A DNA stretch of 64,000 nucleotides from Paracidovorax avenae (lineage in GTDB: Bacteria; Pseudomonadota; Gammaproteobacteria; Burkholderiales; Burkholderiaceae_C). The position numbers were made by a program, and so were the translations under genes. The notes beneath the pieces are model-generated. The model searched no databases. It had not been told where the DNA came from and worked only from the letters and a program-made list of their open reading frames with translations. The stretch lies in assembly GCF_040892545.1 (NCBI RefSeq), contig NZ_CP156079.1, positions 4,065,501 through 4,129,500 on the forward strand. The letters run 5' to 3'. How positions within the stretch are numbered: position 1 is the first letter of the stretch; each line of letters starts with the position of its first letter. Positions 26,141 to 37,004 of the stretch are shown here, piece by piece.

Positions 26141-27475
26141 TCAGCGCGCAGGGGGCATGCGGCCGGCGTAGGCCTTGTCGGTCAGGCTGCGCAGGAAGGC
26201 GACGAGATCGTCGATCTCCGCGTCGGACAGCGCCGCCGCGGTACCGGCACGCCGGTTCATCGGCGGCGAGTTGACGTTGACATTGCCGCGGCATTCCTTC
26301 GGCACGTCGTCGAAGGGCTGGCCGCCGGCATACCAGTGCGCGGGATCGGTGGAGCGCGTGTTGTAGAACGCCACCGCGTCGCGCAGGTCGCCGAACACCG
26401 CGTTGTGCATGAAACGCTGGCGTACCGCCACGTTGCGCAGCCCCGGCGTGCGCAGGTAGGCGCACCACTGCCCCGGCTCCGGCCAGCCCAGGCGCCGCGC
26501 CGTGGCGTCCAGCCCGGTATCGAAATGGCGCGGATCGCGGTTGTCCGCCAGCCGCCGGTTGCGCGGCACGGCGATCGCGTCGTACCCGAAATCGGTGAAC
26601 AGCGACCGCTCGGGCCGCGACGCTGTCTCCGCCATGGTGTGGCAGGACGCGCAGTTGCCCTTGTCCGGGTTGCGGAACAGTGCCAGCCCGCGTTGCTCTG
26701 CCGGCGACAGCGTGCCCTGGCCGCGCAGGTAGTCGTCGAAGCGCGAGCTGAACGGTGCCATGGCGTCGCTCCGCAGGAAGGCCTGCAAGGCCGCGCCCAG
26801 GGCACGCAGCAGTGCCTCGGGATCGCGCTGCACGGCCGCACCGAAGCGCGGTGCCAGCTCCGCCGCCAGCCCGCTGCGCTGTGCCGAGCGCAGCAGTTGC
26901 GCCGGGGTGCCGTTGTTCATCTCGCGCGAATCCAGCAAGGGGCCGCGGACCTGCTCGGCCAGCGTGTCGGCCCGCCCGTCGGCGAACAGGCCCCCGAAGG
27001 GCGAGGCGAAGGGCGCGTCGTCGTCCTGGTAAAAATGGCGGCGCGGCACGTAGCGCACGTAGAGCAGCGAGGGCGCCGTGCGCGCGCCGAAGCGACCGGG
27101 CCGGCTGCCTTCGGAGGTGCCCGGCCCGGCCAGCGCGCGGGGCGTGGCGAGGCTGGGGCCGAAGGCCCGCCCCGGGTCGTGGCATGCCGCGCACGACGTG
27201 CCGCGCGGCCGCGACAGCCGCGGGTCGTTGAACAGCCTCTCTCCCAGGCGCACCAGTTCCGGATCGGGAGCGAACACGGCCCGGGTCGGGTCCACGCGCG
27301 AGGCCACCTGGGGCGTGCGCCCCACCCAGCCCACCACCGCCTGGGCCGGCACGCCCGGCAGCAGCAGGACCTGCGCCTCGGGCACGCCGGCCGCACCGGG
27401 CGCGGCGGCGGGCGCCGCCAGGGGCAGCCACGCCAGCGCGATGGCCGCGAGCCGGCTCCGCCAGCGTGCCGTCAC
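26141..27475 (-). CDS. di-haem cytochrome c peroxidase (MauG/CcpA family)
   Basis: 444 residues from the GTG at 27475, which overlaps the preceding TGA (GTGA). A signal peptide ends near PLAAPAAAP. Two haem c sites, SCAACHD and NCASCHT, define the di-haem peroxidase family; a Met-rich late segment MHNAVFGDLRDAV lies in the position of the high-potential haem ligand. It acts in the periplasm, reducing peroxide or oxidising a partner protein. Translationally coupled to the metallophosphoesterase, which suggests a joint periplasmic function. The frame extends far upstream but lacks a signal there. Confidence 0.85.
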   Translation of the reverse strand: MTARWRSRLAAIALAWLPLAAPAAAPGAAGVPEAQVLLLPGVPAQAVVGWVGRTPQVASRVDPTRAVFAPDPELVRLGERLFNDPRLSRPRGTSCAACHDPGRAFGPSLATPRALAGPGTSEGSRPGRFGARTAPSLLYVRYVPRRHFYQDDDAPFASPFGGLFADGRADTLAEQVRGPLLDSREMNNGTPAQLLRSAQRSGLAAELAPRFGAAVQRDPEALLRALGAALQAFLRSDAMAPFSSRFDDYLRGQGTLSPAEQRGLALFRNPDKGNCASCHTMAETASRPERSLFTDFGYDAIAVPRNRRLADNRDPRHFDTGLDATARRLGWPEPGQWCAYLRTPGLRNVAVRQRFMHNAVFGDLRDAVAFYNTRSTDPAHWYAGGQPFDDVPKECRGNVNVNSPPMNRRAGTAAALSDAEIDDLVAFLRSLTDKAYAGRMPPAR

Positions 27476-28947
27476 GGCGCCAGGAAGCCCGTCTTGTCGC
27501 ACGCCAGCGTGCGGCCGGACTGCTGGCACGTGGCCAGCAGCTTGCCGGTGGTCGTATAGGCCTTGAAGGTCCAGCCGGTCGCGGGTGACGCGCGGCGCTC
27601 CATCATCGCGAAGCCGAAGCTCGCGTGGTGGGTGATGCGGTCGATGGTGGTGCCCGGCGCGGGAGAGGCACTGGCCGGCAGCGGATCGGGCAGCGCCACG
27701 TCGAGGTTGTCGCCCGCGTTGCCGGTCACCAGCGTCGCCGGATGGCCCGACGCGAAATTGATGGCCTGGAAGTCGTGCACGTGGCCGTGGAGCGCGACAT
27801 GCACGCCTGGCGGATAGTAGGCCTGCTGGTAGAGGCCGGCCATGGCCGACTGCAGCGCCGCATTGCCCGGCGCGGGCGTGCTGCCGGCCACCGGCGCGAA
27901 GGCCAGGATGGGGTGGTGGTTGGTGAAGATGTTCGTCGCCACGCCGGCCTTGGCCGCCAGCGCGGCCACGCTCTGGAACTGCTTCTGGTAGATGCCGAAC
28001 TGCAGGTCCGTGCTCTTGAGCGCCGTCTTGCCTGTCTTGGCCGAATCGAACACGATCACCTGCGTATCCCCGCCCAGGGCCACCGCATAGGGCTCGGAAT
28101 AGTTGCCCACGTTGTCGTTGGCCGGCAGGTTGCAGGAGCCCTGCTCGCTGTAGGCGCGCGGGTCCAGGAAGCGGAACCAGCCCTGCCCGGCGCGCGCGCA
28201 CTCTTCATGGTTGCCGCGCGCCATGATCCAGGGCGCGCCGGCCAGCAGCGGGGCGGCGGGCTGGAAGAAGTCCGCCTGCCAGGTGTCCCAGCCATAGCCC
28301 CAGGGGCTGCCCTTGCAGCCCGCCACGTCGCCCGGGCAGGCGTTTTCGCGGTAGTGGTAATCGCCGATGTGCAGCACCAGGTCCGGCGCCATGGCGGCGG
28401 CCGTCGCAGCGACCGTGGCGAAAGGCCAGGCCACGGGATCGCTGCAGGGCTGCCAGGCGTTGTCCGCCTTCTTGAGGCGGCAGCCCGTGTCGGCGATCAG
28501 CAGCACGCGCTGCGGCTGCGCCTTCGGCAGCGGCAGGGTGCGGTCGGCCACGGTGACCTGGCGGGCCGAGTCGGGCAGCACCGTCTCGCAGACCGACACG
28601 GGAAACGCCGAAGGCTTGGAATCGGACGGATCGCTCGCGGTGGTCCGCTGCGCCACCGTAGCGGCGCCCACGCGCAGCGCCATGCGGCCAGGCTGGTTGT
28701 CCACCACGATGCGGGGGCAGACGCTGGCGTCCGCGGCCGAGCCGGCCGGCAGCGTGTAGCTGGTGATCACCCGGGCCGTGGCATGGCTGCCTTCGCCCAC
28801 CACCACCCAGGCGGCCTGGATGTTGGCGGGTGCGCTGGCGGCATCTGCGGCGATGCCGGAGCCGCCGCCGTCGCAGCCGGAGAGGGTGAGCGCGCCGCCG
28901 ATGGCCAGCGCCGCTGCGAAAGGATGAATCCAGCGGGATGCCTGCAT
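27472..28947 (-). CDS. lipid-anchored metallophosphoesterase
   Basis: 491 residues. Lipobox LTLSGC at residues 20-25. Calcineurin-type metal motifs: LIADTGC (degenerate DxH), HIGDYHYR (GDxxY), ARGNHEEC (GNHE), TNHHPIL and [10 protein letters not shown] (GHxH). The first ~150 mature residues form a separate beta-rich region as in purple acid phosphatases. It should hydrolyse phosphoesters outside the inner membrane. Three TGTNAC-like repeats upstream may be a Pho box. The next gene, a di-haem peroxidase, overlaps its stop. Confidence 0.85.
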   Translation of the reverse strand: MQASRWIHPFAAALAIGGALTLSGCDGGGSGIAADAASAPANIQAAWVVVGEGSHATARVITSYTLPAGSAADASVCPRIVVDNQPGRMALRVGAATVAQRTTASDPSDSKPSAFPVSVCETVLPDSARQVTVADRTLPLPKAQPQRVLLIADTGCRLKKADNAWQPCSDPVAWPFATVAATAAAMAPDLVLHIGDYHYRENACPGDVAGCKGSPWGYGWDTWQADFFQPAAPLLAGAPWIMARGNHEECARAGQGWFRFLDPRAYSEQGSCNLPANDNVGNYSEPYAVALGGDTQVIVFDSAKTGKTALKSTDLQFGIYQKQFQSVAALAAKAGVATNIFTNHHPILAFAPVAGSTPAPGNAALQSAMAGLYQQAYYPPGVHVALHGHVHDFQAINFASGHPATLVTGNAGDNLDVALPDPLPASASPAPGTTIDRITHHASFGFAMMERRASPATGWTFKAYTTTGKLLATCQQSGRTLACDKTGFLAP

Positions 28948-28999
28948 GTGGTGTGTCTTTCTTTCAAGCGGACCGGTCGTGGGGCCGGGGCGCATCCTA

Positions 29000-29027
29000 G
29001 TAACAGCGGGTTACATCCACGTGACAC
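29000..29027 (-). promoter_or_regulatory. possible Pho box upstream of the metallophosphoesterase
   Basis: On the minus strand, TGTCAC, TGTAAC and TGTTAC follow at 11- and 10-base steps, 53-80 bases before the start codon. The first pair has the 7+4+7 geometry of PhoB boxes but only a partial match to CTGTCAT. The same bases contain GTAAC-N5-GTTAC, so another regulator is possible. Confidence 0.35.
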
Positions 29028-29043
29028 CCTCCGCCGCTCCCCT

Positions 29044-29059
29044 TGGCAAGATTCCTGCT
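29044..29059 (+). promoter_or_regulatory. candidate sigma-54 promoter of the urease operon
   Basis: TTGGCAAGATTCCTGCT has GG at 29045-29046 and GC at 29057-29058, separated by exactly 10 bases, 42 bases before the ureA ATG. Sigma-54/NtrC control of urea use under nitrogen limitation is well established in proteobacteria. No NtrC site was recognised. Confidence 0.5.
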
Positions 29060-29100
29060 TTACGATGTCGGCCCAGTTGAGGCGACCGACGGAACCACCC

Positions 29101-29403
29101 ATGGAACTGACCCCCCGGGAAAAAGACAAGCTGCTTCTCTTCACCGCCGCCCTGCTGGCCGAACGCCGCAAGGCGCGCGGCCTCAAGCTCAACTACCCGG
29201 AGGCGGTGGCGCTGATTTCCGCGGCCGTGCTGGAAGGTGCCCGCGACGGCAAGACCGTGGCACAGCTCATGAGCGAAGGCCGCGAAGTCCTCACGCGCGA
29301 CGACGTGATGGAGGGCGTGCCGGAAATGATCTCGGACATCCAGGTCGAAGCCACCTTCCCCGACGGCACCAAGCTCGTCACCGTCCACCAGCCCATCGCC
29401 TGA
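29101..29403 (+). CDS. ureA: urease gamma subunit
   Basis: 100 residues, the exact family length. [20 protein letters not shown], then [16 protein letters not shown] and [22 protein letters not shown] are hallmark UreA blocks. It forms the (UreABC)3 trimer with UreB and UreC in the cytoplasm. First gene of the operon; ureD, which normally precedes it in related organisms, is not present upstream. Confidence 0.97.
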   Translation: MELTPREKDKLLLFTAALLAERRKARGLKLNYPEAVALISAAVLEGARDGKTVAQLMSEGREVLTRDDVMEGVPEMISDIQVEATFPDGTKLVTVHQPIA

Positions 29404-29454
29404 CGGCGGACTGCGGACTGCCCCGCCCCCTCCCCCTGCTCCCGGAGCCTCCCC

Positions 29455-30048
29455 ATGCGCATTGCCCGTTCCCTCTTGCCCGCACTGCTTGCCGCTGCCG
29501 CGCTGCCGGCGCTGGCCCACACCGGCGCCGATGCCGGCCACCACCACGGCTTCACCGCCGGGTTCCTGCACCCGCTGACCGGCATGGACCACCTCGCCGC
29601 GATGGTGGCCGTGGGCCTCTGGAGCGCCCTGGCCGCGCGCAGCCGCCGCGAACTGCTGGCGGCGCCCCTGGGCTTCGCCGGCATGCTGCTGGTGGGTGCG
29701 CTCGCGGGCCTGGCGGGCCTGTCGCTGCCCGCCGTGGAGCCCATGATCGCCGCCTCGCTGCTGGTGCTGGGCCTGTTGGTGGCCACGCAGCGCCGCCTGC
29801 CCGCGCCCGCCGCCGCGGCGCTGGTCGGCGTCTTCGCTGTCTTCCACGGCATCGCCCACGGCCACGAACTGGCCGGCGACGGCGCCGCCCTGCCCACGCT
29901 GGCCGGCATGCTTGCCGCCACCGTGGCCCTGCATGCCGGCGGCATCGGCCTGGGCGTGGCCCTGCGCGGTGCGAACCGCTGGCTGCCGCGCGCGGCCGGC
30001 GCCGCCGTCGGCCTCTTCGGCCTCGCCCTGCTGGGCGGCCTGGCCTGA
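29455..30048 (+). CDS. ureJ: HupE/UreJ family membrane protein
   Basis: 197 residues. A cleavable signal (MRIARSLLPALLAAAALPAL) is followed by H-rich HTGADAGHHHGFTAGFLHPLTGMDHLAAM, the HupE/UreJ nickel-binding signature (HPxxGxDH), then about six membrane segments; FHGIAHGHEL repeats the His motif. HupE/UreJ proteins are nickel or cobalt permeases. Between ureA and ureB it most likely supplies nickel for urease. Confidence 0.9.
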   Translation: MRIARSLLPALLAAAALPALAHTGADAGHHHGFTAGFLHPLTGMDHLAAMVAVGLWSALAARSRRELLAAPLGFAGMLLVGALAGLAGLSLPAVEPMIAASLLVLGLLVATQRRLPAPAAAALVGVFAVFHGIAHGHELAGDGAALPTLAGMLAATVALHAGGIGLGVALRGANRWLPRAAGAAVGLFGLALLGGLA

Positions 30049-30069
30049 CCGCAACCCGAGGAGCGCACC

Positions 30070-30405
30070 ATGGTCCCGGGCGAACTGCTGGTCGATGACG
30101 GCGAGCACCCACTCAACCCCTGCCGGCGCACCACCACCCTGGTGGTGCGCAACAGTGCCGACCGGCCCATCCAGGTCGGCTCGCACTACCACTTCGCCGA
30201 AACCAACGGCGCACTCGATTTCGACCGCGCGGCCGCGCGCGGCATGCGGCTGAACATCACCTCGGGCACCGCCGTACGCTTCGAGCCCGGCCAGCAGCGC
30301 ACCGTCGAACTGGTGGACTACGCCGGCAGCCGCACCGTGTACGGCTTCCGCGGCGACATCCAGGGCCCGCTGGACACCGCCCCCGATCTGCCGCAGCAGC
30401 CCTGA
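30070..30405 (+). CDS. ureB: urease beta subunit
   Basis: 111 residues. [35 protein letters not shown] block and [24 protein letters not shown] are characteristic of UreB. It packs against UreC to cover the active-site flap. It begins 21 bases after ureJ, with GAGG nine bases upstream of its ATG. Confidence 0.96.
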   Translation: MVPGELLVDDGEHPLNPCRRTTTLVVRNSADRPIQVGSHYHFAETNGALDFDRAAARGMRLNITSGTAVRFEPGQQRTVELVDYAGSRTVYGFRGDIQGPLDTAPDLPQQP

Positions 30406-30460
30406 CCCGCCCCGCCCCTTCACGCACCAAGCCACGCCCCCGGAAAGGCAAGACAGCACC

Positions 30461-32179
<1,719 letters not shown>

Positions 32180-32186
32180 GCCGCCG

Positions 32187-32687
32187 ATGGACGCACGCCC
32201 CGACGCGGCCGTGGCCGCCCTGCGCATCCGCCTGGACGACCTGAGCGATCCGCGCATCGCCGTCTTCTTGCAGGAGCACCTGGCCGACATGCGCCGCGTC
32301 TCGCCCCCCGAGAGCGTGCACGCGCTCGACCTGGACGGCCTGCGCCGCCCGGAGATCCGCTTCTGGAGCGCCTGGCTCGGCACGCCGGACGGCGACCATC
32401 TGGTCGGCACCGTCGCGCTCAAGCGGCTGGACGCCGGCCATGCGGAACTCAAGTCGATGCGCACGGCCGCCGCCCTGCGCGGCCAGGGCATCGCCGCCCG
32501 CATGCTGGCCCACGCCCTTGCCGAAGCCCGCGCCGCCGGCCACGCGCGCATCAGCCTGGAGACGGGCAGCCAGCCCTTCTTCGCACCGGCCCGCGCGCTG
32601 TATGCACGCCATGGCTTCGAAGACTGCGCGCCGTTCGGCAGCTACGGCCCCGACCCGGCCAGCCACTTCATGACACGCGCGCTCTGA
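32187..32687 (+). CDS. GNAT family N-acetyltransferase
   Basis: 166 residues. The acetyl-CoA site is clear: AELKSMRTAAALRGQGIAARML has the V/A-x-x-x-x-R-G-x-G loop, followed by ISLETGSQPFFAPARALYARHGF. It starts 7 bases after ureC and precedes ureE in the same direction. Such insertions occur in urease operons of this group, but the acceptor is unknown and no role in urease assembly is established. Confidence 0.88.
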   Translation: MDARPDAAVAALRIRLDDLSDPRIAVFLQEHLADMRRVSPPESVHALDLDGLRRPEIRFWSAWLGTPDGDHLVGTVALKRLDAGHAELKSMRTAAALRGQGIAARMLAHALAEARAAGHARISLETGSQPFFAPARALYARHGFEDCAPFGSYGPDPASHFMTRAL

Positions 32688-32784
32688 CGAACGCGCATCC
32701 GCCAGGCACCCGCCCACCGGCCCCAGGCGCCCGGACAGGGGCGCGAAGCCGCAGAATGGCGTTTTCGCCGCCCAGGACCCCGAC

Positions 32785-33465
32785 ATGCTGACCGCCAACA
32801 AACTCCTTCCCCAGGGCCACGGCCTCGCCCCCGTCCTGCTCAAGCGCGCCGCCACCGTCGAACTCGACTGGGACGTGCGCCAGAAAAGCCGCTTCGCCGC
32901 CACCGACTCCACCGGGCGCGAACTGGGCGTCTTCCTGCCCCGCGGCACCGTCGTGCGCGGCGGCGACGTGCTCGTGGCCGAGGACGGCAGCATGGTCCGC
33001 GTGCTCGCCGCGCCCCAGGCCGTGCTGCGCATCACCCACTGCACGCAGCACGGAACGCCCTTCGACCTCATCCGCGCCGCCTACCACCTCGGCAACCGCC
33101 ACGTGCCGATCGAACTGCGCCCGGACCACCTGCAGATCGAACCCGACCACGTGCTCGCCGACATGCTGCGCGCCATGCACCTCATCGTCACCGAGCAGCA
33201 GGCCCCCTTCGAGCCCGAAGGCGGCGCGTATGCGGCAGGTGGGCACGGACATGGCCATGCGCACGGACACGATCACGGCCACGACCATGGGCATGGGCAT
33301 GGCCACGCGCACAGCCACGGCCACGGCACGCATGCACCAGGCCATGACCACGGCCACGAAGCCGAGGGCTGCGATCACGACCATGACCACGACCACGACT
33401 GCGGTCACCACCACGATCACGGCCAGGACCATGGCCACGCCCATCCGCATTCCCTCGCCCGCTGA
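32785..33465 (+). CDS. ureE: urease accessory protein UreE with long His-rich tail
   Basis: 226 residues against ~150-160 for the core. Residues ~1-150 are the peptide-binding and metal-binding core; the [23 protein letters not shown] block carries the dimer-interface His ligands. The last ~75 residues are almost all His, Gly and Asp with more than 25 histidines (e.g. [20 protein letters not shown]). The tail should bind many nickel ions for delivery or storage. Two cysteines in it could also bind metal. Confidence 0.95.
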   Translation: MLTANKLLPQGHGLAPVLLKRAATVELDWDVRQKSRFAATDSTGRELGVFLPRGTVVRGGDVLVAEDGSMVRVLAAPQAVLRITHCTQHGTPFDLIRAAYHLGNRHVPIELRPDHLQIEPDHVLADMLRAMHLIVTEQQAPFEPEGGAYAAGGHGHGHAHGHDHGHDHGHGHGHAHSHGHGTHAPGHDHGHEAEGCDHDHDHDHDCGHHHDHGQDHGHAHPHSLAR

Positions 33466-33472
33466 AGCGCGC

Positions 33473-34228
33473 ATGGCGCCTGCATCCGATCCCGACCTCT
33501 CCGGTCCCGTGGCGCACGGCCCGGCAGCGATGCCGCCAGCCCTGCCCGCGGCCAGCCTGCTGCAGCTCATCTGGCTCGCCTCGCCCGCCCTGCCCGTGGG
33601 CGGCTTCTCGTACTCCGAAGGGCTGGAGATCGCCGTCGAATGCGCAGGCGTCACCACCGAAGCCACGGCCGCCGCCTGGCTGCAGGAACAGCTCATGCTC
33701 ACCCAGGCCCGCGGCGACCTCGCCGTCGTCCACCAGGCCCTCGCCGCCTGGCGCACGGGCGACGCGGAGCGCGTGCGCGCCCTCAACGACTGGGTGCTGC
33801 ACACCCGCGAGACGAGCGAGTTGCGCCTGCAGACCGAGCAGATGGGCCGCTCCCTGGCCGACTGGCTGCGCAACCAGCATGCGGGCGATGCGGAGGCCCT
33901 GGCCGACGTCGCCCGCCTCGCCGCCCTGCCACCCACCTACCCCGTGGCCTTCGCCCTCGCCGCCGCGCGCACCCAGGCGCGCGCCGAAGACGTGCTGCTC
34001 GCCTGCGCCTTCGGCTGGGCCGAGAACATGGTCCAGGCCGCCATCAAGGCCGTGCCCCTGGGCCAGAGCGCCGGACAGCGCATCCTCGCACGGCTCGCCG
34101 CCGCCATCCCCGGCGCCGTGGCCCATGCCATGCAACTGGGCGACGCGCAGCGCCAGGCCTTCTCCCCCATGCTGGCCGTGCTCTCGGCACGCCACGAAAC
34201 GCAGTATTCCCGCCTTTTCCGCTCATGA
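33473..34228 (+). CDS. ureF: urease accessory protein UreF
   Basis: 251 residues from the ATG at 33473, 8 bases after ureE. All-helical UreF landmarks: [24 protein letters not shown], then [23 protein letters not shown] and GQRILARLA. UreF joins UreD and UreG at the apo-urease to gate GTP-dependent nickel loading. Its stop overlaps the ureG ATG. Its partner ureD is not in the window. Confidence 0.95.
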   Translation: MAPASDPDLSGPVAHGPAAMPPALPAASLLQLIWLASPALPVGGFSYSEGLEIAVECAGVTTEATAAAWLQEQLMLTQARGDLAVVHQALAAWRTGDAERVRALNDWVLHTRETSELRLQTEQMGRSLADWLRNQHAGDAEALADVARLAALPPTYPVAFALAAARTQARAEDVLLACAFGWAENMVQAAIKAVPLGQSAGQRILARLAAAIPGAVAHAMQLGDAQRQAFSPMLAVLSARHETQYSRLFRS

Positions 34229-34926
34229 CCGCCATGACCATGAACACGAACACGACCACCTCCTCGCCCCTGCACCACGTCCCGAACCGCACCAAGCCCC
34301 TGCCACCGCTGCGCGTGGGCATCGGCGGCCCCGTCGGCTCCGGCAAGACCACCATCCTGGAGATGCTCTGCAAGGCCATGCGCGACCGATACGACCTGGT
34401 CGCCATCACCAACGACATCTACACCAAGGAAGACCAGCGCCTGCTCACCGTCAGCGGCGCCCTGCCCGCCGAACGCATCATGGGCGTGGAAACCGGCGGC
34501 TGCCCGCACACCGCCATCCGCGAGGACTGCTCCATCAACCTCGAGGCCATCGACCGCATGCTGGCCCAGTACCCCGATGCCGACATCGTCTTCGTCGAAA
34601 GCGGCGGCGACAACCTGGCCGCCACCTTCAGCCCCGAGCTGAGCGACCTCACCATCTACGTCATCGACGTCGCCGCCGGCGAGAAGATCCCCCGCAAGGG
34701 CGGCCCCGGCATCACCAAGAGCGACCTCTTCGTCATCAACAAGACCGACCTGGCACCGCACGTGGGCGCGAACCTGGACGTGATGGAGGCCGACACGCGC
34801 CGCATGCGCACCACCGCCCAGGGACTCAAGCCGTTCGTGATGACCAACCTCAAGACCCAGCAGGGGCTGGACCAGGTGATCGAGTTCATCGAGAAGAAGG
34901 GGTTGCTGCAGACAATCCGAACCTGA
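34225..34926 (+). CDS. ureG: urease accessory GTPase UreG
   Basis: 233 residues. P-loop GGPVGSGKT, the switch/metal motif [10 protein letters not shown] (Cys-Pro-His), [10 protein letters not shown] and NKTDL (G4) define UreG. It hydrolyses GTP to drive nickel transfer. ATGA overlap with ureF. It is the last gene of the operon; the base composition drops sharply 20 bases after its stop. Confidence 0.97.
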   Translation: MTAMTMNTNTTTSSPLHHVPNRTKPLPPLRVGIGGPVGSGKTTILEMLCKAMRDRYDLVAITNDIYTKEDQRLLTVSGALPAERIMGVETGGCPHTAIREDCSINLEAIDRMLAQYPDADIVFVESGGDNLAATFSPELSDLTIYVIDVAAGEKIPRKGGPGITKSDLFVINKTDLAPHVGANLDVMEADTRRMRTTAQGLKPFVMTNLKTQQGLDQVIEFIEKKGLLQTIRT

Positions 34927-34992
34927 AAAACGCCATACCAATTATTCAATTAACCAAAAACTTTCAAGCCGTCATCAAGGCCCCTTTAAAAA

Positions 34993-35541
34993 ATGTCAGC
35001 GAAATTAAAATATCACTTCGCGATTTTCACTTTTGCATTTTTAATTTCCGGCTGCGCTGCCCCAGCATTCACCAACATTGACAAAACAAAAATTACGCCA
35101 TTCGACGGAACGGTTAGGACGATTGAAATCATCGAGCCGATAGAATCCCCTATTGGAAAGATTGCAGCAATCGTTATGCCGGGAAAATACACTTCGAAGC
35201 TACAAGACAGCGAAGGAATTTATTTCATCGGAACCGTAAAAGCAATCGCCGTCCGCACAGTGAGGGATGATTATTTCGTTGACTTGGGTGGAGTCTGGGT
35301 ACCGAATGATGAAAAAGTCGCACCACGGGTATTTATTATGGAACAAGGGAATACAAGGCGAGGAAAAACCCTGGATGAGGCAATGAATGCAAATGTCAAC
35401 AACGACTTCTCTGCGCCGATAGGAATAGCACTGCTATCGCAATATCTTTTGAAGCAGTCGATGGGTGATGCCATCCTATTCCACCCTTCAACAGATATTG
35501 AGGCAACTAAAAAATTGCGCAATGCATTTTTCAAACCTTAA
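34993..35541 (+). CDS. AT-rich lipoprotein gene of unknown function
   Basis: 182 residues. MSAKLKYHFAIFTFAFLISGC is a lipoprotein signal with lipobox ISGC. The mature domain contains YFIGTVKAIAVRTVRDDYFV and FIMEQGNTRRGKTLDEAMN; I recognise no family. Codon use is AT-rich and unlike the flanking genes, suggesting transfer. It follows ureG by 66 bases but is unlikely to belong to the urease operon. Confidence 0.65.
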   Translation: MSAKLKYHFAIFTFAFLISGCAAPAFTNIDKTKITPFDGTVRTIEIIEPIESPIGKIAAIVMPGKYTSKLQDSEGIYFIGTVKAIAVRTVRDDYFVDLGGVWVPNDEKVAPRVFIMEQGNTRRGKTLDEAMNANVNNDFSAPIGIALLSQYLLKQSMGDAILFHPSTDIEATKKLRNAFFKP

Positions 35542-35779
35542 ATCAGATTTAGTCAATCACTTTCAAATATACCTATAGCCGACATCAATCAGATCATCTT
35601 AAACGCCAGCAAAAAATTTTGGCAACTTTTGATCCAAAAACCAAATCTTATGCAGCCTTGAGAATTCCTATTACGCATTCGTCCAGACACACAAGAAAAA
35701 TCAAATAACACCAGTAAAAGCGCGACACCCCTGATATCCAACAGAGCGCGAGAGACCGACTCCAGAGATTAGACCAGCA
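35542..35779. other. AT-rich gap without a recognised gene
   Basis: This stretch separates convergent genes. It has low GC and no open frame or clear hairpin I can support. Confidence 0.5.
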
Positions 35780-36334
35780 TCACTTAAGCCCTAGCCTACC
35801 CCGAAGAATTTCCTTCGTTGTTTGCAAAACGGTTTCATAGGCCGAGCAAATATCGTTGTCACCGGCAACACCGGTGTGCACAATTCTCCCTCGAAGATCA
35901 TAGGCACGCACAACGTCACGCGCTAGCTGTTCGCGATCGGCATCTTTCAATCCTACGCTGGTCATGACCAATTCGCGGACACGCCTACGTATTGAGGTTT
36001 CTTTACGGAAGTCTAATTCTCTCTGGAGTGACTCCAAAGCAAAGCGTTCATCTTCATTGAGCTCTTCACAGATACGCATATCGATCTCCAACTTCATCCT
36101 TTTCAACATAGAGACGGCAGATTTGTGTTTCGGCATATCTGGTGCAAGGATTTCCAACACCATCATCAATGTAAGCAATCGCGCCCGCATTGATGCCTCC
36201 AGGAGTTGCCCCAAATATAGCGACATCGCTGTTATCGTCTTTGTTTCCGTAATAACTCCATCCTCGCAAGTCGTTACCGCTTCAACAAACAGTGGAGCCA
36301 ATGCATCAAAAGCCGTAGATACATTACCCGACAT
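35780..36334 (-). CDS. HEPN-like C-terminal domain protein (possibly the 3' part of an interrupted gene)
   Basis: 184 residues. Mostly helical. Near the end, RAYDLRGRIVHTGVAGDNDI contains R-x4-H (RGRIVH) in the context typical of Apea-like HEPN domains, whose R-x4-6-H motif forms a ribonuclease site. It is in the same frame as the gene just upstream, separated by one TAG and nine codons. GGAGGG directly abuts the ATG, too close to be a good ribosome site. So it may be the C-terminal half of one interrupted gene. Base composition is foreign. Confidence 0.5.
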   Translation of the reverse strand: MSGNVSTAFDALAPLFVEAVTTCEDGVITETKTITAMSLYLGQLLEASMRARLLTLMMVLEILAPDMPKHKSAVSMLKRMKLEIDMRICEELNEDERFALESLQRELDFRKETSIRRRVRELVMTSVGLKDADREQLARDVVRAYDLRGRIVHTGVAGDNDICSAYETVLQTTKEILRGRLGLK

Positions 36335-36361
36335 CCCTCCGAATATGAGGAATTTTATATT

Positions 36362-36742
36362 CTAACCCGTTCTGAATACCGTATATCCTCCGGAATTCCC
36401 TAGACCATGGACTGGGCTATCGTCAGCCAAGGAAAAACTACTAGCCAAGTTTTTTCCCGCCTGAATTGGATTATTTGCAAAGGTAATGCTTCCTCGCTCA
36501 TGTTCAAGGATAAGCGGAGCATTGCGAACCAAAGCCACGTTCCACAGCGCGGCTCGGAAACGCGGAACAAAGGCTTCCGCGTCAGACTCAGTTGCAAAGC
36601 CCACGATTCGTACGATCATGTTCTTATCTTGCGACTCGAACGTTGCTCGCTTATCTCCTAGGCTCATTTCAAAAGGGGTATCGATCCCGGTTATGCTCCA
36701 TTCGGGCGGCGCCTTTACCAAGAAACGCAGGGTATATGTCAT
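36362..36742 (-). CDS. N-terminal partner of the HEPN-like frame
   Basis: 126 residues from the ATG at 36742, with AGGAGG seven bases upstream, so translation clearly starts here. MTYTLRFLVKAPPEWSITGI begins a small alpha/beta domain ending in VHGLGNSGGYTVFRTG and TAG. No family recognised. The frame continues without shift into the HEPN-like region after the TAG. Either an interrupted gene or a tight two-gene pair. Confidence 0.55.
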   Translation of the reverse strand: MTYTLRFLVKAPPEWSITGIDTPFEMSLGDKRATFESQDKNMIVRIVGFATESDAEAFVPRFRAALWNVALVRNAPLILEHERGSITFANNPIQAGKNLASSFSLADDSPVHGLGNSGGYTVFRTG

Positions 36743-37004
36743 GCGCGGACCTCCTCTCACTAGCTTACCCTTTTTCAGCTCCTAGCTCCAACGCCTATAT
36801 GGGTGCCAACTTAGATTCAGTTAACGTCGCTGCCATGAGCAAGCGCGCCAACGCCCCCGGTCTCAATCCCTTCGTGATGGGTAGCCGTTGAAGCAGACTG
36901 ATCAAAGTGGGGACGCTGATCGGACGCCGCGGCTTGCTGCGGTTCGATGTAGAGGGTGCAGCCACGTACTGATGACCCATGGGCTAGAATCTGAGAGTTC
37001 CCCT
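36743..37004. other. gap before tRNA-Ser; GC returns to normal
   Basis: Holds no gene I can support. At 36800-36891 a GC-rich frame on the + strand ends ANAPGLNPFVMGSR and stop, which looks like the tail of a lost chromosomal gene cut by the AT-rich insertion. The following ~110 bases contain no clear hairpin. Confidence 0.35.

Noticed and set aside
22470..26171. Long + strand frame opposite the permease-kinase gene
   Set aside because: Antisense shadow of a strongly supported multi-domain protein; translation lacks recognisable motifs.
26141..28201. Upstream extension of the di-haem peroxidase frame into the metallophosphoesterase gene
   Set aside because: The extension has no signal peptide and overlaps a real gene; the GTG at 27475 gives an export signal and a four-base overlap.
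33226..33465. CA/GG-rich tandem pattern as a DNA repeat element
   Set aside because: It is the coding sequence for the UreE His-rich tail, in frame with an intact core.
36486..36785. Plus-strand frame in the AT-rich patch
   Set aside because: Opposes a minus-strand gene with an ideal ribosome site; its translation has no coherent pattern.
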